The position numbers were made by a program, and so were the translations under genes. The notes beneath the pieces were generated by a model that saw nothing but the letters and a program-made list of their open reading frames with translations, had not been told where the DNA came from and did no database searches. A stretch of DNA of 64,000 nucleotides. It comes from Streptomyces sp. NBS 14/10 (GTDB lineage: Bacteria; Actinomycetota; Actinomycetes; Streptomycetales; Streptomycetaceae). Shown here piece after piece: positions 17,612 to 26,519 of the stretch. The stretch is from NCBI RefSeq assembly GCF_002224125.1, contig NZ_NCSM01000057.1, positions 61,915-125,914 on the forward strand. Direction: 5' to 3'. Each line of letters begins with the position of its first letter. Position 1 is the first letter of the stretch.

Positions 17612-18367
17612 TCACGAGGGCCGGCCTGCCGCGCCGGTCAGCGCCGGCGCCTTCGGCGCCTGGTCCGCGGGCGGGCGCTGCTCCGCGGCCGCGGACCGTA
17701 CGCGCCTGCGGCGCATCGGGTCCAGCAGCCACTGCAGAGCGACGAGCACGCCCTCGACCGTCAGCGCGAGCGCCGCGACCAGCACCGCCCCGGCCACCAC
17801 CTGGGCGGTGTCGGTGACCCGGAAGCCCGCCGTGATGATCCGGCCGAGCCCGCCGCCGCCGGGCAGCGCCGCGAGCGTCGCCGTCGCCACCACCTGAACG
17901 GCGGCCGAGCGTACACCCGTCATGATCAGCGGGAAGGCGAGGGGCAACTCGACCCTGGCGACCAGCTGACCGCCGGTCATCCCCATGCCGCGCGCCGCCT
18001 CGACGACCTCGCGGTCCGCCTCGCGCATGCCCACATAGGCGTTGGTGAGCAGCGGCGGGATGGCGAACAGCACCAGTGCGACGATCGTGGGCCAGTCGCC
18101 GTGCGTCCCCAGCGGGCTGAGCAGCAGCAGGACCAGAACCGCGAAGGTGGGCACCGCACGGCCCGCGTTGGAGATGTTGACCGCGACGGCGCCGCCCTTG
18201 CCGATATGTCCGAGCACGACGGCGACCGGCAGGGCGATCGCGCACGAGATCGCCAGACAGGCGACGGTGAGGTACAGATGCTGGCCGAGCCGGTGCCATA
18301 CGCCGTCGGTGCCCGACCAGTGCGACCCAGTGGTCAGCCATGTCCAGGCCTCGCCGATGACCCCCAT
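17612..18367 (-). CDS. Osmoprotectant ABC transporter permease
   Basis: 251 residues from ATG 18367, which overlaps the stop of the upstream permease gene (TGATG). It has five to six membrane helices and the inner-membrane component signature EADREVVEAARGMGMTGGQ, the loop that docks on the ATPase. ProW/OpuC family. An upstream extension of the frame is Ala/Gly/Glu-rich and is the antisense of the neighbour's tail, so it is excluded. Confidence 0.9.
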   Translation of the reverse strand: MGVIGEAWTWLTTGSHWSGTDGVWHRLGQHLYLTVACLAISCAIALPVAVVLGHIGKGGAVAVNISNAGRAVPTFAVLVLLLLSPLGTHGDWPTIVALVLFAIPPLLTNAYVGMREADREVVEAARGMGMTGGQLVARVELPLAFPLIMTGVRSAAVQVVATATLAALPGGGGLGRIITAGFRVTDTAQVVAGAVLVAALALTVEGVLVALQWLLDPMRRRRVRSAAAEQRPPADQAPKAPALTGAAGRPS

Positions 18368-19161
18368 CAGGCCGCCCCCGCCTTCTGCCGTGCCCTGTCC
18401 CGCGCTTGCTCCTGGGCCGGCTCCCGCGCCTGCCCCCGCGCGCTCTCGCGCGCTTGCTCCTGCGCCCTCTTCTGCGCCTTCCGCGCCTTCTTCGTTCCTC
18501 CTCGCGCCCACGGCGTGAGCAGCCGCTGCACGAAGAGCAGCAGCACATCAGCCACGACCGCCAGGGCCACGCACAGCACCGACGCGGTGAGCACCTGCGC
18601 CTTGAAGAAGCTGCGCATGCCCTCGTAGATCAGATTGCCGAGGCCGCCGTAGCCGACGATCGCGCCGACCGTGGTGAGCGAGATGGTGGAGACCGTGGTG
18701 ATCCGCAGCCCGGCCATCAGCGCGGGCAGCGCGAGCGGCAGTTCCACGCCGAACAGCAGGCGCAGCGGGCCGTAGCCCATGCCGCGGGCCGCCTCGCGGG
18801 CCTCCTCGGGGACCGAGGCGAGCCCGGCCATGATGTTGCGCACCAGGATCGTCAGCGAATACAGCACCAGGCCGGTGATCACCACCGCGGCCGAGACCCC
18901 GAAGAAGGGCAGCAGCAGCGAGAACATCGCCAGCGAGGGCACCGTATAGAGGATCGTCGTCAGCCCCAGCACCGGGCCCGCCACGGACCGCCATCGGCGG
19001 GCCAGCAGCGCCAGCGGAAAAGCGACCACGAAACCGATGGCGACCGACGCCACCGTGATCCACACATGCTGGACCGTCGCGTCCGTCAGCTCCTGACTGC
19101 GCGTACGTACATATTCCCCGCAGATCCAGTCATTGCTGATCAGGCAGCTCTGCCCGGCCAC
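18367..19161 (-). CDS. Osmoprotectant ABC transporter permease with repeat-rich tail
   Basis: 264 residues from GTG 19161, preceded by GGGGAGG at good spacing. The coupling motif is PEEAREAARGMGYGPLRLL, and the membrane helices fit the ProW/OpuC family. The C-terminal 35 residues beyond the last helix are degenerate (A-Q-E-Q-A-R/E-P-A-Q-E) repeats. They are unlikely to be needed for transport and look like another slippage product. First gene of the permease-binding protein unit, divergent from the ATPase gene. Confidence 0.9.
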   Translation of the reverse strand: MAGQSCLISNDWICGEYVRTRSQELTDATVQHVWITVASVAIGFVVAFPLALLARRWRSVAGPVLGLTTILYTVPSLAMFSLLLPFFGVSAAVVITGLVLYSLTILVRNIMAGLASVPEEAREAARGMGYGPLRLLFGVELPLALPALMAGLRITTVSTISLTTVGAIVGYGGLGNLIYEGMRSFFKAQVLTASVLCVALAVVADVLLLFVQRLLTPWARGGTKKARKAQKRAQEQARESARGQAREPAQEQARDRARQKAGAA

Positions 19162-19282
19162 TCGGTCACCTCCCCGTCGTCTCCGGTGACCTGGCGACCC
19201 TAACCCCGGGCACCGACAATCTCGTCGGCTCGCCACACAACAGCAACAATTGAAACCCGGAATGCGGCCACAATGGGGAGCC

Positions 19283-20485
19283 ATGATCCGCTTCGAGAAC
19301 GTCACCAAGCGCTACGCCGACGGCACGACGGCCGTGGACGATCTGTCCTTCGAGGTCGCGGAGGGCGAGCTGGTCACGCTCGTCGGACCGTCGGGCTGCG
19401 GCAAGACCACCACCATGAAGATGGTCAACCGGCTCATCGAACCAACCTCGGGCCGGATCTTCCTGGACGGTGAGGACATCGCCGCGGTCGATCCGGTGAA
19501 GCTGCGCCGCCGCATCGGCTATGTCATCCAGCAGGTCGGCCTGTTCCCGCACAAGACCGTGCTGGAGAACACCGCCACCGTCCCCGCGCTGCTCGGCTGG
19601 CAACGCAAGAAGGCCCGGGACCGCGCCGCCGAACTCCTCGACCTGGTGGGCCTCGACCCCTCCGTCTACGGCGACCGCTACCCCGACCAGCTCTCCGGCG
19701 GCCAGCGCCAGCGGGTCGGCGTGGCCCGGGCGCTGGCCGCCGACCCGCCGGTGCTGCTGATGGACGAGCCGTTCGGGGCCGTGGACCCGGTGGTCCGCGA
19801 GCGGCTGCAGACCGAGTTCCTGCGGCTTCAGTCCCAGGTCCGCAAGACGGTGCTGCTGGTGACCCACGACATCGAGGAGGCGGTCCGGCTCGGCGACCGC
19901 ATCGCGGTGTACGGGGCGGGGCGGATCGAGCAGTTCGACACGCCCGCGTCGGTGCTGGGCGCGCCCGCCACGCCGTACGTCGCGGACTTCGTCGGCGCGG
20001 ACCGCGGTCTGAAGCGGCTGTCCGTCACCCCCATCGAGCCGGGCGACCTCGAACAGCCCCCAGTGGTCCACCTCGACGACCCGCTGGCCAAGGCCGCCGC
20101 CCGGCTGTCTGCCGACGGGGCGCGCTGGGCCGTCGTACTGGACGACGCGGACCGGCTGCACGGCTGGATCCCGGCGGACGCGGCTGACGCGGTAGACGCA
20201 GCGGACGCGGCGGAGAAGCCCGGCAAGGAGGCGGCGGCCGGAGGGACCGTACGGGACCACGCCCGGCGCATGGAGGCGTGGCTGCCGGTCGGCTCCTCGC
20301 TCAAGCAGGCGTTCAGCACCATGCTTCAGCACGACGCGGGCTGGATAGCGGTCCTCGACGGCGACCGTTTCCTCGGCGTGCTCACCCCCGCCCGCCTCCA
20401 CGAGGCGCTGCGCCGCTCGATCGACGCCGACGCGGGCGGGATCGCCCGGGCGGAGGTGGAGCTGCAGACGGTCGCCGACGTATGA
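19283..20485 (+). CDS. Osmoprotectant ABC transporter ATP-binding protein with CBS domains
   Basis: 400 residues, ProV/OpuCA type. Walker A is GPSGCGKTT (near residue 35), the signature is LSGGQRQRVGVARAL, Walker B is VLLMDEPFGA, and the switch His is in LLVTHDIEEA. Two C-terminal CBS-like segments follow; in OpuA/OpuC transporters these sense ionic strength. An (A/V)DAADA repeat sits between them. Divergent from its permeases across a 121-bp promoter region, so ATPase and membrane parts can be controlled separately. Confidence 0.92.
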   Translation: MIRFENVTKRYADGTTAVDDLSFEVAEGELVTLVGPSGCGKTTTMKMVNRLIEPTSGRIFLDGEDIAAVDPVKLRRRIGYVIQQVGLFPHKTVLENTATVPALLGWQRKKARDRAAELLDLVGLDPSVYGDRYPDQLSGGQRQRVGVARALAADPPVLLMDEPFGAVDPVVRERLQTEFLRLQSQVRKTVLLVTHDIEEAVRLGDRIAVYGAGRIEQFDTPASVLGAPATPYVADFVGADRGLKRLSVTPIEPGDLEQPPVVHLDDPLAKAAARLSADGARWAVVLDDADRLHGWIPADAADAVDAADAAEKPGKEAAAGGTVRDHARRMEAWLPVGSSLKQAFSTMLQHDAGWIAVLDGDRFLGVLTPARLHEALRRSIDADAGGIARAEVELQTVADV

Positions 20486-20514
20486 GCGCGCGCGGCGGCT
20501 CGCCGCGCGCGCTC
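20484..20514 (+). terminator. 14-bp GC hairpin overlapping the ATPase stop codon
   Basis: Left arm 20484-20497 and right arm 20501-20514 are perfect complements with a GCT loop. The hairpin begins inside the TGA. There is no T-run, as is common in Streptomyces terminators. Confidence 0.7.
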
Positions 20515-20660
20515 AGTGGCTGTGGCTCAGTAGCCGTCGCTCAGTGGCCGCGACTCAGCGGTCGCGGCCCGGCACGCGCTTCGGCGACCGCGGCCCGGCA
20601 CGCGCCTCAACGATCGCGCTCAGCCATCGCGACTCAACAGCCGCGACTCAGCGGTCGCCG
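20512..20660 (-). repeat. 14-bp stop-bearing array downstream of esterase gene
   Basis: Eight units on the plus strand start CTCAG or CTCAA and run 14 bp (one is 13). A 23-bp duplicated insert (GGCACGCGC...) splits them 4+4. On the minus strand each unit carries TGAG; the unit at 20647-20660 holds the true esterase stop (20648-20650). Confidence 0.9.
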
Positions 20661-21784
20661 AGCCGGCCGCCCAGCCACTCCAGCGCGGCGGGCACCTCGC
20701 GCTTCCAGGTGTTGAAGTTGTGGCCGCCGGTCTTGAGGATGATGGAGGAGATCCTGATGGGCTCGCCCCGGCGGTTGAGCTCCTTGGCCTTCTCGATGAA
20801 CTTCACGGTGTCCTTGTAGTTCTTCTCACCGTGCTCGCTGCTGGAGACCAGGAGGGACACCGGCGGCGCGGGCTTGTGGTCCAGCCGCCACATCAGGTTG
20901 TTCTCCCGCTCCAGCTGCTTGCTGCCGCCGAACAGATCGCCGGTGGTCGCGTCGATCGGGGCCTTGTACGAGGGGGAGAGACCGGCCGCGGCGGAGAAGG
21001 CCTCGGGGTGGCGCATGGCCATCTTCAACGCGCAGTAGCCGCCGGTGGAATTGCCGATGACACCCCAGTTTCGGGCGTGTTCACCCACCCGGTAGTGACC
21101 GGCCACGGCGGTCGGCACGTCCTTGGTGAAGAACGTCTCGGTCTGCGGGCCCTGGGGCACGTCCACGCACTCGGTGTCGCGCGGCGGGGCGACGGTCGGA
21201 CGCAGCATCACCAGGACCATCGGCTGCATCCTGCCGTCTTTGACCAGCTTATGGGCGTTCTGAGGGTATTTCAGGCCGTTGATCAGCGCCTCCGTGGTGC
21301 CCGGGTACCCGGTCAGCACCAGCACGGCCGGGAAGTCGCGCCGGGCATACTCCGGCTGGAAGTACTCCGGCGGCAGATAGACATACGCCGGGCTGGCCAG
21401 CCCGGACAGCGGCCCCTTGATGGTGACCTTCTCGATCCGCCCGGCGGCGGCCGGCTCCGAGCCGCCGGGCACGTTCACCCTCCGGATGTCGGTGACCTGC
21501 ACCCGGGTGCTGCTGCTCGCGGCGTCGTGGTTCACGACGACGCCCGGGGTGGTCTCGGTGCCGAACAGGTCCGACCAGGAACCGTAGAAGCCGAAGGACT
21601 GGTTCGCGAACAGGCCGAGCGCGGCGAACAGCGACACCTGTGTGACCAACAGCATGCCGATCCGGCCGAGCACCGGGCCGACTCCGCGTCGGGCGAGCCG
21701 GGGCCAGACCCAGATCGTGGCGCCGAACAGCAGCACCGACGCGACGACTGACACCATCACGACGTTGTTGCTCGTAAGACCCAT
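20648..21784 (-). CDS. Membrane-anchored esterase (alpha/beta hydrolase)
   Basis: 378 residues. Two N-terminal membrane helices (residues about 8-28 and 38-60) place a C-terminal alpha/beta hydrolase of the esterase D/antigen 85-like superfamily outside the cell. The nucleophile elbow is GNSTGGY, preceded by NWGVI, and a C-terminal catalytic His fits TGGHNFNTW. It is divergent from a LysX/MprF-like synthase. In corynebacteria and enterococci, hydrolases of aminoacylated lipids are encoded beside such synthases (from memory), so this may remove amino acids from lipids. Other extracellular esters remain possible. Confidence 0.82.
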   Translation of the reverse strand: MGLTSNNVVMVSVVASVLLFGATIWVWPRLARRGVGPVLGRIGMLLVTQVSLFAALGLFANQSFGFYGSWSDLFGTETTPGVVVNHDAASSSTRVQVTDIRRVNVPGGSEPAAAGRIEKVTIKGPLSGLASPAYVYLPPEYFQPEYARRDFPAVLVLTGYPGTTEALINGLKYPQNAHKLVKDGRMQPMVLVMLRPTVAPPRDTECVDVPQGPQTETFFTKDVPTAVAGHYRVGEHARNWGVIGNSTGGYCALKMAMRHPEAFSAAAGLSPSYKAPIDATTGDLFGGSKQLERENNLMWRLDHKPAPPVSLLVSSSEHGEKNYKDTVKFIEKAKELNRRGEPIRISSIILKTGGHNFNTWKREVPAALEWLGGRLGDR

Positions 21785-21924
21785 GACTATCTTTCTGTCG
21801 GGCGGCCGGCTCCCCCGTGCCGCGCGATGGAACCCCGCCCCGTCAAACGCCGTCTTGGTAGGCGCGATATGTCCAGATACCGCGTCAGAGACGGATCTCT
21901 AGGCCGGAGCGACGGGAAAGACGA

Positions 21925-23760
21925 ATGTCTGACAGTCAAGATGCCGAAAAGTCCGGAAGGGTTGCTTCCAGGGTGCCGAGGCTGCCCCGCGGACCCCGGC
22001 CGGAGGCTGTGCCGACCGCCGTGGGCACCGCCTGCACGCTGATCGGGCTGCTGAACATCGTTTTCCCACGACTCCGCTACAGCAGGGTGCACGCCCTCGC
22101 CGACGTGCTGCCCGGCGCGGTGAGTTCGCTGGCCGCCGCCGCGTCCATCGTGGTGGGGCTGTTGTTGCTGATGCTGGCGCACGGGCTGAAGCGGCGTAAG
22201 CGGCGCGCCTGGGTCGCCGCCGTGGGGCTGCTGCCTGTCGGGGCGGCCGCCCAGCTGCTGTACCGGCACTCGATATGCGGGGCGGTGCTCTCGCTGGTGC
22301 TGCTCGGCGTCATGATCCGCTATCGCCGGGAGTTCGCGGCGCTGCCGGATCCGCGCAGCCGCTGGATGGCGCTGGCCAACTTCGTGGTGCTGGGCGCGGT
22401 GAGCGTCGGGATCGGGCTGCTGATCGTACGGTCGGACCCCGACGACATCGTGGGCCGGCCGTCGTTCGGCCAGCAGCTGGACCATGTGCTGTGGGGGCTG
22501 ATCGGCTTCGAGGGGCCGGTCGGCTACCGGGACGGTACGGACTACACCGTCGGCTACTCCCTCGGCGCGCTCGGCCTGCTGACCGTCGCGACGACCGCCT
22601 ACCTCGCCTTCCGCCCCGAACACCCCGCCGCCCGGCTGACCCCCGCGGACGAGGAGCGGCTGCGCGACCTGCTCGCCGCGCACGGGCGCCGCGACTCGCT
22701 GGGCCACTTCGCCCTCCGCCGCGACAAGGGCGTGGTCTTCTCGCCGAGCGGCAAGGCCGCCGTCTGCTACCGGGTCGTCTCCGGGGTGATGCTCGCCAGC
22801 GGCGACCCGGTCGGCGATGTGGAGGCCTGGCCGGGCGCCATCTCCCGCTTCATGGAGGAGGCGCGGGCGCACTCCTGGACCCCGGCGGTCATGGGGTGCA
22901 GCGAGACCGGGGGCGAGGTGTGGACCCGGGAGACCGGCCTCGACGCGCTGGAGCTGGGCGACGAGGCCATCGTGCACGTGGCGGACTTCACCCTGTCCGG
23001 GCGCGCCATGCGCAACGTCCGCCAGATGGTCAAGCGCATCGAGCGGGCCGGGTACGAGACCCGGGTACGGCGCGCCGGTGACCTGAGCGAGGACGAGCTG
23101 GAGACCATCCGGCAGGCCGCCGCGGGCTGGCGGGGCACCGACACCGAGCGGGGCTTCTCCATGGCGCTGGGCCGGATCGGCGACCCGGCGGACGGGGACT
23201 CGGTCATCGCCACCGCCCACAAGGCCCCCGAGGAGGGCGCCGAGCCCGGCCCGTACGGGGACCTCAAGGCCGTACTGCACTTCGTGCCGTGGGGCCGGGA
23301 CGGGATGTCGCTGGACCTCATGCGCCGCGACCGCAGCGCCGACCCGGGCATGAACGAACTGCTGATCGTCGCCTCCCTGCAGGCCGCCGGGGGGCTCGGG
23401 GTCAGCCGGGTGTCGCTGAACTTCGCGATGTTCCGCTCCGCGCTGGCGCGCGGCGAGAAGCTGGGCGCGGGGCCGGTGCTGCGGGGCTGGCGGGGGCTGC
23501 TGGTGTTCCTGTCGCGCTGGTTCCAGATCGAGTCGCTGTACAAGTTCAACGCCAAGTTCCAGCCGCGCTGGGAGCCGCGCTTCGTGGTCTTCCGCAACAC
23601 CCGCGATCTGCCGCGCATCGGGTTGGCGGCGATGCAGGCCGAGGGCTTCGTCTCGCTGGCCCTGCCCCGGCTGCTGCGCCGCGGGCGGCGCCCCGAGCCG
23701 AGGCCCTGCGCCCACCAGGGCGCGGCCGCCTCGCGCGGCGGCCTCGAACAGGCCGCGTGA
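21925..23760 (+). CDS. LysX/MprF-like aminoacyl-lipid synthase (DUF2156)
   Basis: 611 residues. About six membrane helices occupy residues 30-235, followed by a C-terminal DUF2156 tandem-GNAT domain (conserved stretches SGVMLASGDPVGD, LGDEAIVHVADFTLSGRAMRNVRQ, MSLDLMRRD, MNELLI, RWEPRFVVF). This is the catalytic half of phosphatidylglycerol lysyl/alanyltransferases, which move an amino acid from aminoacyl-tRNA to a membrane lipid and reduce sensitivity to cationic peptides. Unlike mycobacterial LysX it has no fused lysyl-tRNA synthetase. Amino acid specificity cannot be read. Confidence 0.85.
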   Translation: MSDSQDAEKSGRVASRVPRLPRGPRPEAVPTAVGTACTLIGLLNIVFPRLRYSRVHALADVLPGAVSSLAAAASIVVGLLLLMLAHGLKRRKRRAWVAAVGLLPVGAAAQLLYRHSICGAVLSLVLLGVMIRYRREFAALPDPRSRWMALANFVVLGAVSVGIGLLIVRSDPDDIVGRPSFGQQLDHVLWGLIGFEGPVGYRDGTDYTVGYSLGALGLLTVATTAYLAFRPEHPAARLTPADEERLRDLLAAHGRRDSLGHFALRRDKGVVFSPSGKAAVCYRVVSGVMLASGDPVGDVEAWPGAISRFMEEARAHSWTPAVMGCSETGGEVWTRETGLDALELGDEAIVHVADFTLSGRAMRNVRQMVKRIERAGYETRVRRAGDLSEDELETIRQAAAGWRGTDTERGFSMALGRIGDPADGDSVIATAHKAPEEGAEPGPYGDLKAVLHFVPWGRDGMSLDLMRRDRSADPGMNELLIVASLQAAGGLGVSRVSLNFAMFRSALARGEKLGAGPVLRGWRGLLVFLSRWFQIESLYKFNAKFQPRWEPRFVVFRNTRDLPRIGLAAMQAEGFVSLALPRLLRRGRRPEPRPCAHQGAAASRGGLEQAA

Positions 23761-23792
23761 CGCGCCCGCTCAGCCCGCGTGACGCGCCCGCT
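23753..23792 (+). repeat. 18-bp direct repeat at gene end (22-bp period)
   Basis: CCGCGTGACGCGCCCGCT occurs at 23753-23770, spanning the TGA stop, and again at 23775-23792. Confidence 0.92.
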
Positions 23793-23852
23793 GTCCTGGG
23801 CGCGGGCGGGCGCGGGCGAGGCAGCGCCTGCTCGTACGCCTAGGCTGGGGTC

Positions 23853-24728
23853 ATGAGGACGTTGCGTGAACGGGGCCGGGTGGCCGGACTGCCGGAGTGG
23901 GACCGGTGCGCGGTGATGGGCGTGGTCAATGTCACGCCCGACTCGTTCTCCGACGGCGGTCAGTGGTTCGACACCGAGCTGGCCGTCAAGCACGGCCTGG
24001 ACCTGGCCGCGGCCGGGGCGGACCTGGTGGACGTCGGGGGCGAGTCGACCCGCCCGGGCGCGCCGCGCGTCGACGAGGCCGAGGAGCTGCGCCGGGTGGT
24101 CCCGGTGGTGCGCGAGCTGGCCGCCGCGGGGCTCGTGGTCAGCGTGGACACCATGCGCGCATCGGTCGCCGAGCGCGCGGTCGAGGCCGGGGCGCGGCTG
24201 GTCAACGATGTGAGCGGGGGCGGCGCCGACCCGGCGATGGTCCCGATGGTGGCCGCCGCCGGGGTGCCCTTCGTGGTGATGCACTGGCGCGGCCAGTCGA
24301 TCGACATGAACAACCGCGCGGTCTACGGGGATGTGGTCGGCGAGGTCGTCGCGGAGCTGCGGACGAGCCTGGAGCGGGCGGTGGCCGGCGGCGTCGATCC
24401 GGAGCGGATCGTGATCGACCCCGGCCTCGGCTTCGCGAAGGACGCCGAGCACGACTTGGCGCTCGTCGCCCGGCTGGGCGCACTGCGGGAGCTGGGCCGG
24501 CCGCTGCTGGTGGCGGCCTCGCGGAAGCGGTTCCTGGGGCGCGTACTGGCCGGGGACGGCGGCAGCCCGCCCCGCGCCCGGGAGCGGGACGCGGCGACGG
24601 CGGCGGTCTCGGCGATCGCGGCGCGGGAAGGCGCATGGGCGGTACGGGTGCACGAGGTGCGCGCGAGCGCCGACGCGGTGCGCGTGGCCCGGGCGATCGA
24701 AGCGGCGGACACGGCGGGAGCGGTGTGA
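23853..24728 (+). CDS. folP: Dihydropteroate synthase
   Basis: Condenses p-aminobenzoate with dihydropterin pyrophosphate in folate synthesis; target of sulfonamides. 291 residues. Signatures are MGVVNVTPDSFSDGG (near residue 24), DVGGESTRPGA, VSVDTMR, DVSGG, DPGLGFAKDAEHD and ASRKRFLGR. First gene of folP-NTF2-folB-folK-DUF3180 on the plus strand, and overlaps the next gene as GTGA. Confidence 0.97.
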   Translation: MRTLRERGRVAGLPEWDRCAVMGVVNVTPDSFSDGGQWFDTELAVKHGLDLAAAGADLVDVGGESTRPGAPRVDEAEELRRVVPVVRELAAAGLVVSVDTMRASVAERAVEAGARLVNDVSGGGADPAMVPMVAAAGVPFVVMHWRGQSIDMNNRAVYGDVVGEVVAELRTSLERAVAGGVDPERIVIDPGLGFAKDAEHDLALVARLGALRELGRPLLVAASRKRFLGRVLAGDGGSPPRARERDAATAAVSAIAAREGAWAVRVHEVRASADAVRVARAIEAADTAGAV

Positions 24729-25216
24729 CTTCCCTGACGGACAGCGAGCGGGTGGCACTGGCCAACACCGCGCTGTACGAGGCCATGGAGCAGGGCGACC
24801 ACGGGGCGATGTCGCGGCTGTGGCTCGACGACCCGGACACCGAGGTCTCCTGTGTGCACCCGGGCTGGCCGGTGCTGCGCGGGCGCGGCGAGGTGCTCCG
24901 TTCCTATGCGCTGATCATGGCGAACACCGACTACATCCAGTTCTTTCTGACGGATGTGGAGGTGTCGATCATGTCCGACACCGCGATGGTGACCTGCACG
25001 GAGAACATCCTCAGCGGCGCCCCGGCCGAGGAAGAGGGCCAGCTCGGCCCGCTGGTGGGGCAGCTGGTGGTGGCCACGAACGTCTTCCGGCGGACCGAGG
25101 ACGGCTGGAAGGTGTGGGCGCACCACGGATCGCCGGTGCTGGCGGAGCAGGACGAAAACGATGCCGCGGCCGAGCCCGAGGGCCCGGACGACGACCCGGA
25201 TCAGCTGCTGCCCTGA
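24725..25216 (+). CDS. NTF2/SnoaL-like small protein
   Basis: 163 residues from GTG 24725, which overlaps the folP stop. A single cone-shaped NTF2-like domain (LYEAMEQGDHGAMSRLWLDD, then FRRTEDGWKVWAHHGSPV) ends in an acidic tail. The family covers enzymes and binding proteins, so no reaction is assigned. Its fixed place between folP and folB in a folate operon suggests a folate-linked role. Confidence 0.8.
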   Translation: MTSLTDSERVALANTALYEAMEQGDHGAMSRLWLDDPDTEVSCVHPGWPVLRGRGEVLRSYALIMANTDYIQFFLTDVEVSIMSDTAMVTCTENILSGAPAEEEGQLGPLVGQLVVATNVFRRTEDGWKVWAHHGSPVLAEQDENDAAAEPEGPDDDPDQLLP

Positions 25217-25373
25217 GCGCCGTACCCACAACGTCATATCGCGTACCCCGCCCGTAAAACCGTGCGTGAGATCTGCGCCAAGGGCGGGTAGGGGGAAGTG
25301 GCGCGGGGGCTCCTGGAGCGCGCGCCACGGGCCCCCGTGGGCGAGTGCTGTCCTTGCTCGCAGGTAGATTCGA

Positions 25374-25400
25374 AGGAGGTGCCCCCGCCGACGGCGGGGG
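25374..25400 (+). promoter_or_regulatory. Orphan perfect Shine-Dalgarno followed by GC hairpin
   Basis: AAGGAGGT at 25374-25381 fully matches the anti-SD but has no start codon at normal distance. It abuts a perfect 8-bp stem (25382-25389 with 25393-25400, loop GAC). This lies in the 246-bp leader between the NTF2-like gene and folB. It could be a ribosome-binding decoy, a processing site or part of an attenuator. Confidence 0.45.
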
Positions 25401-25462
25401 ACGGGTGGTGCGTTCCGGGCAGATCGGACGTGCCCCGACCGACGACAGCAGGAGTGATTCGG

Positions 25463-25822
25463 GTGGATCGTGTCGCGCTGCGCGGCCTGAAGGCCCGCGG
25501 GCACCACGGGGTTTTCCCTCATGAGCGCGAGGAGGGCCAGACCTTCGTCGTGGACCTGGTGCTCGGCCTGGACACCCGGCCCGCCGCGGCCACCGACGAC
25601 CTCACCAAGACCGTCCACTACGGCGTGGTGGCCGAGGAGGTCGTGGAGGTGGTGGAGGGGGAGCCGGTCGCCCTGATCGAAACCCTCGCCGACCGGATCG
25701 CCGAGCGGTGCCTCAAGCACGAGCAGGTGCGGGAGGTCGAGGTCGTGGTGCACAAGCCGGAGGCCCCGATCACCGTGCCCTTCGACGACGTGACCATCAC
25801 CATCACCCGGAGCCGAGCATGA
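25463..25822 (+). CDS. folB: Dihydroneopterin aldolase
   Basis: 119 residues from GTG 25463, with AGGAG 8 bp upstream. An in-frame GTG at 25454 is less well spaced. Family features are ARGHHGVFPHEREEGQTFVVDL (read in parts), the tyrosine-containing VHYGVVAEE and IETLADRIAE with its catalytic-region Glu. Converts dihydroneopterin to 6-hydroxymethyldihydropterin. Overlaps folK by ATGA. Confidence 0.95.
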   Translation: MDRVALRGLKARGHHGVFPHEREEGQTFVVDLVLGLDTRPAAATDDLTKTVHYGVVAEEVVEVVEGEPVALIETLADRIAERCLKHEQVREVEVVVHKPEAPITVPFDDVTITITRSRA

Positions 25823-26412
25823 GCAGCAGCGACCCGACCGTGCAGCCCGTCCCAGCCTCCGTCGTGGAGCGGGTGGACGCGGCCGATGTGACGTTGTCGA
25901 ATCCGAAATGGGCGGTGATCTCGCTCGGCAGCAATCTGGGCAATCGCCTGGAGACCCTGCAGGGCGCGGTCGACGCGCTGGAGGACACCCCGGGCCTGCG
26001 GGTCAAGGCGGTCTCTCCGGTGTACGAGACCGAGCCGTGGGGGGTGGAACCGGGCACCCAGGCGACGTATTTCAACGCCGTGGTGCTGATCAAAACGACG
26101 CTGCCGCCCTCCTCGCTGCTGGAGCGGGGACACGCCATCGAGGAGGCGTTCGAGCGGGTGCGCGATGAGCGCTGGGGCCCCCGGACGCTGGATGTGGACA
26201 TCGTCACGTACCAGGACGTGATCTCCGACGACCCGGTGCTCACCCTGCCGCACCCCCGCGCCCACGAGCGCGCCTTCGTGCTCGTCCCCTGGCACGACGT
26301 GGACCCGGGGGCCGAGGTCCCGGGGCTCGGGGCGGTCTCGCGGCTGCTGGCCGAGGTGGGCCAGGAGGGCGTACAGGCGCGGGCGGACCTGGAACTGCGG
26401 CTGCCCGAATAG
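25819..26412 (+). CDS. folK: 6-hydroxymethyldihydropterin pyrophosphokinase (HPPK)
   Basis: 197 residues. Core motifs are VISLGSNLGNR (near residue 34), SPVYETEPWG, FNAVV and the catalytic WGPRTLDVDIVTY, followed by LPHPRAHERAFVL. Transfers pyrophosphate from ATP to the pterin just before DHPS. An N-terminal extension of about 30 residues precedes the HPPK core. The spacer to the next gene has two degenerate repeats (GATTCC units and TACGTACGACTT units). Confidence 0.96.
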   Translation: MSSSDPTVQPVPASVVERVDAADVTLSNPKWAVISLGSNLGNRLETLQGAVDALEDTPGLRVKAVSPVYETEPWGVEPGTQATYFNAVVLIKTTLPPSSLLERGHAIEEAFERVRDERWGPRTLDVDIVTYQDVISDDPVLTLPHPRAHERAFVLVPWHDVDPGAEVPGLGAVSRLLAEVGQEGVQARADLELRLPE

Positions 26413-26519
26413 ACGTTGATCTCGTGGGTTCCGAATCACATGGATTCCACGGATCCCGTAGATTCCGCGCGACTGCGTACGACTTCGCGATTACGTACGA
26501 CTTGAGGGGCGACCGCTCG

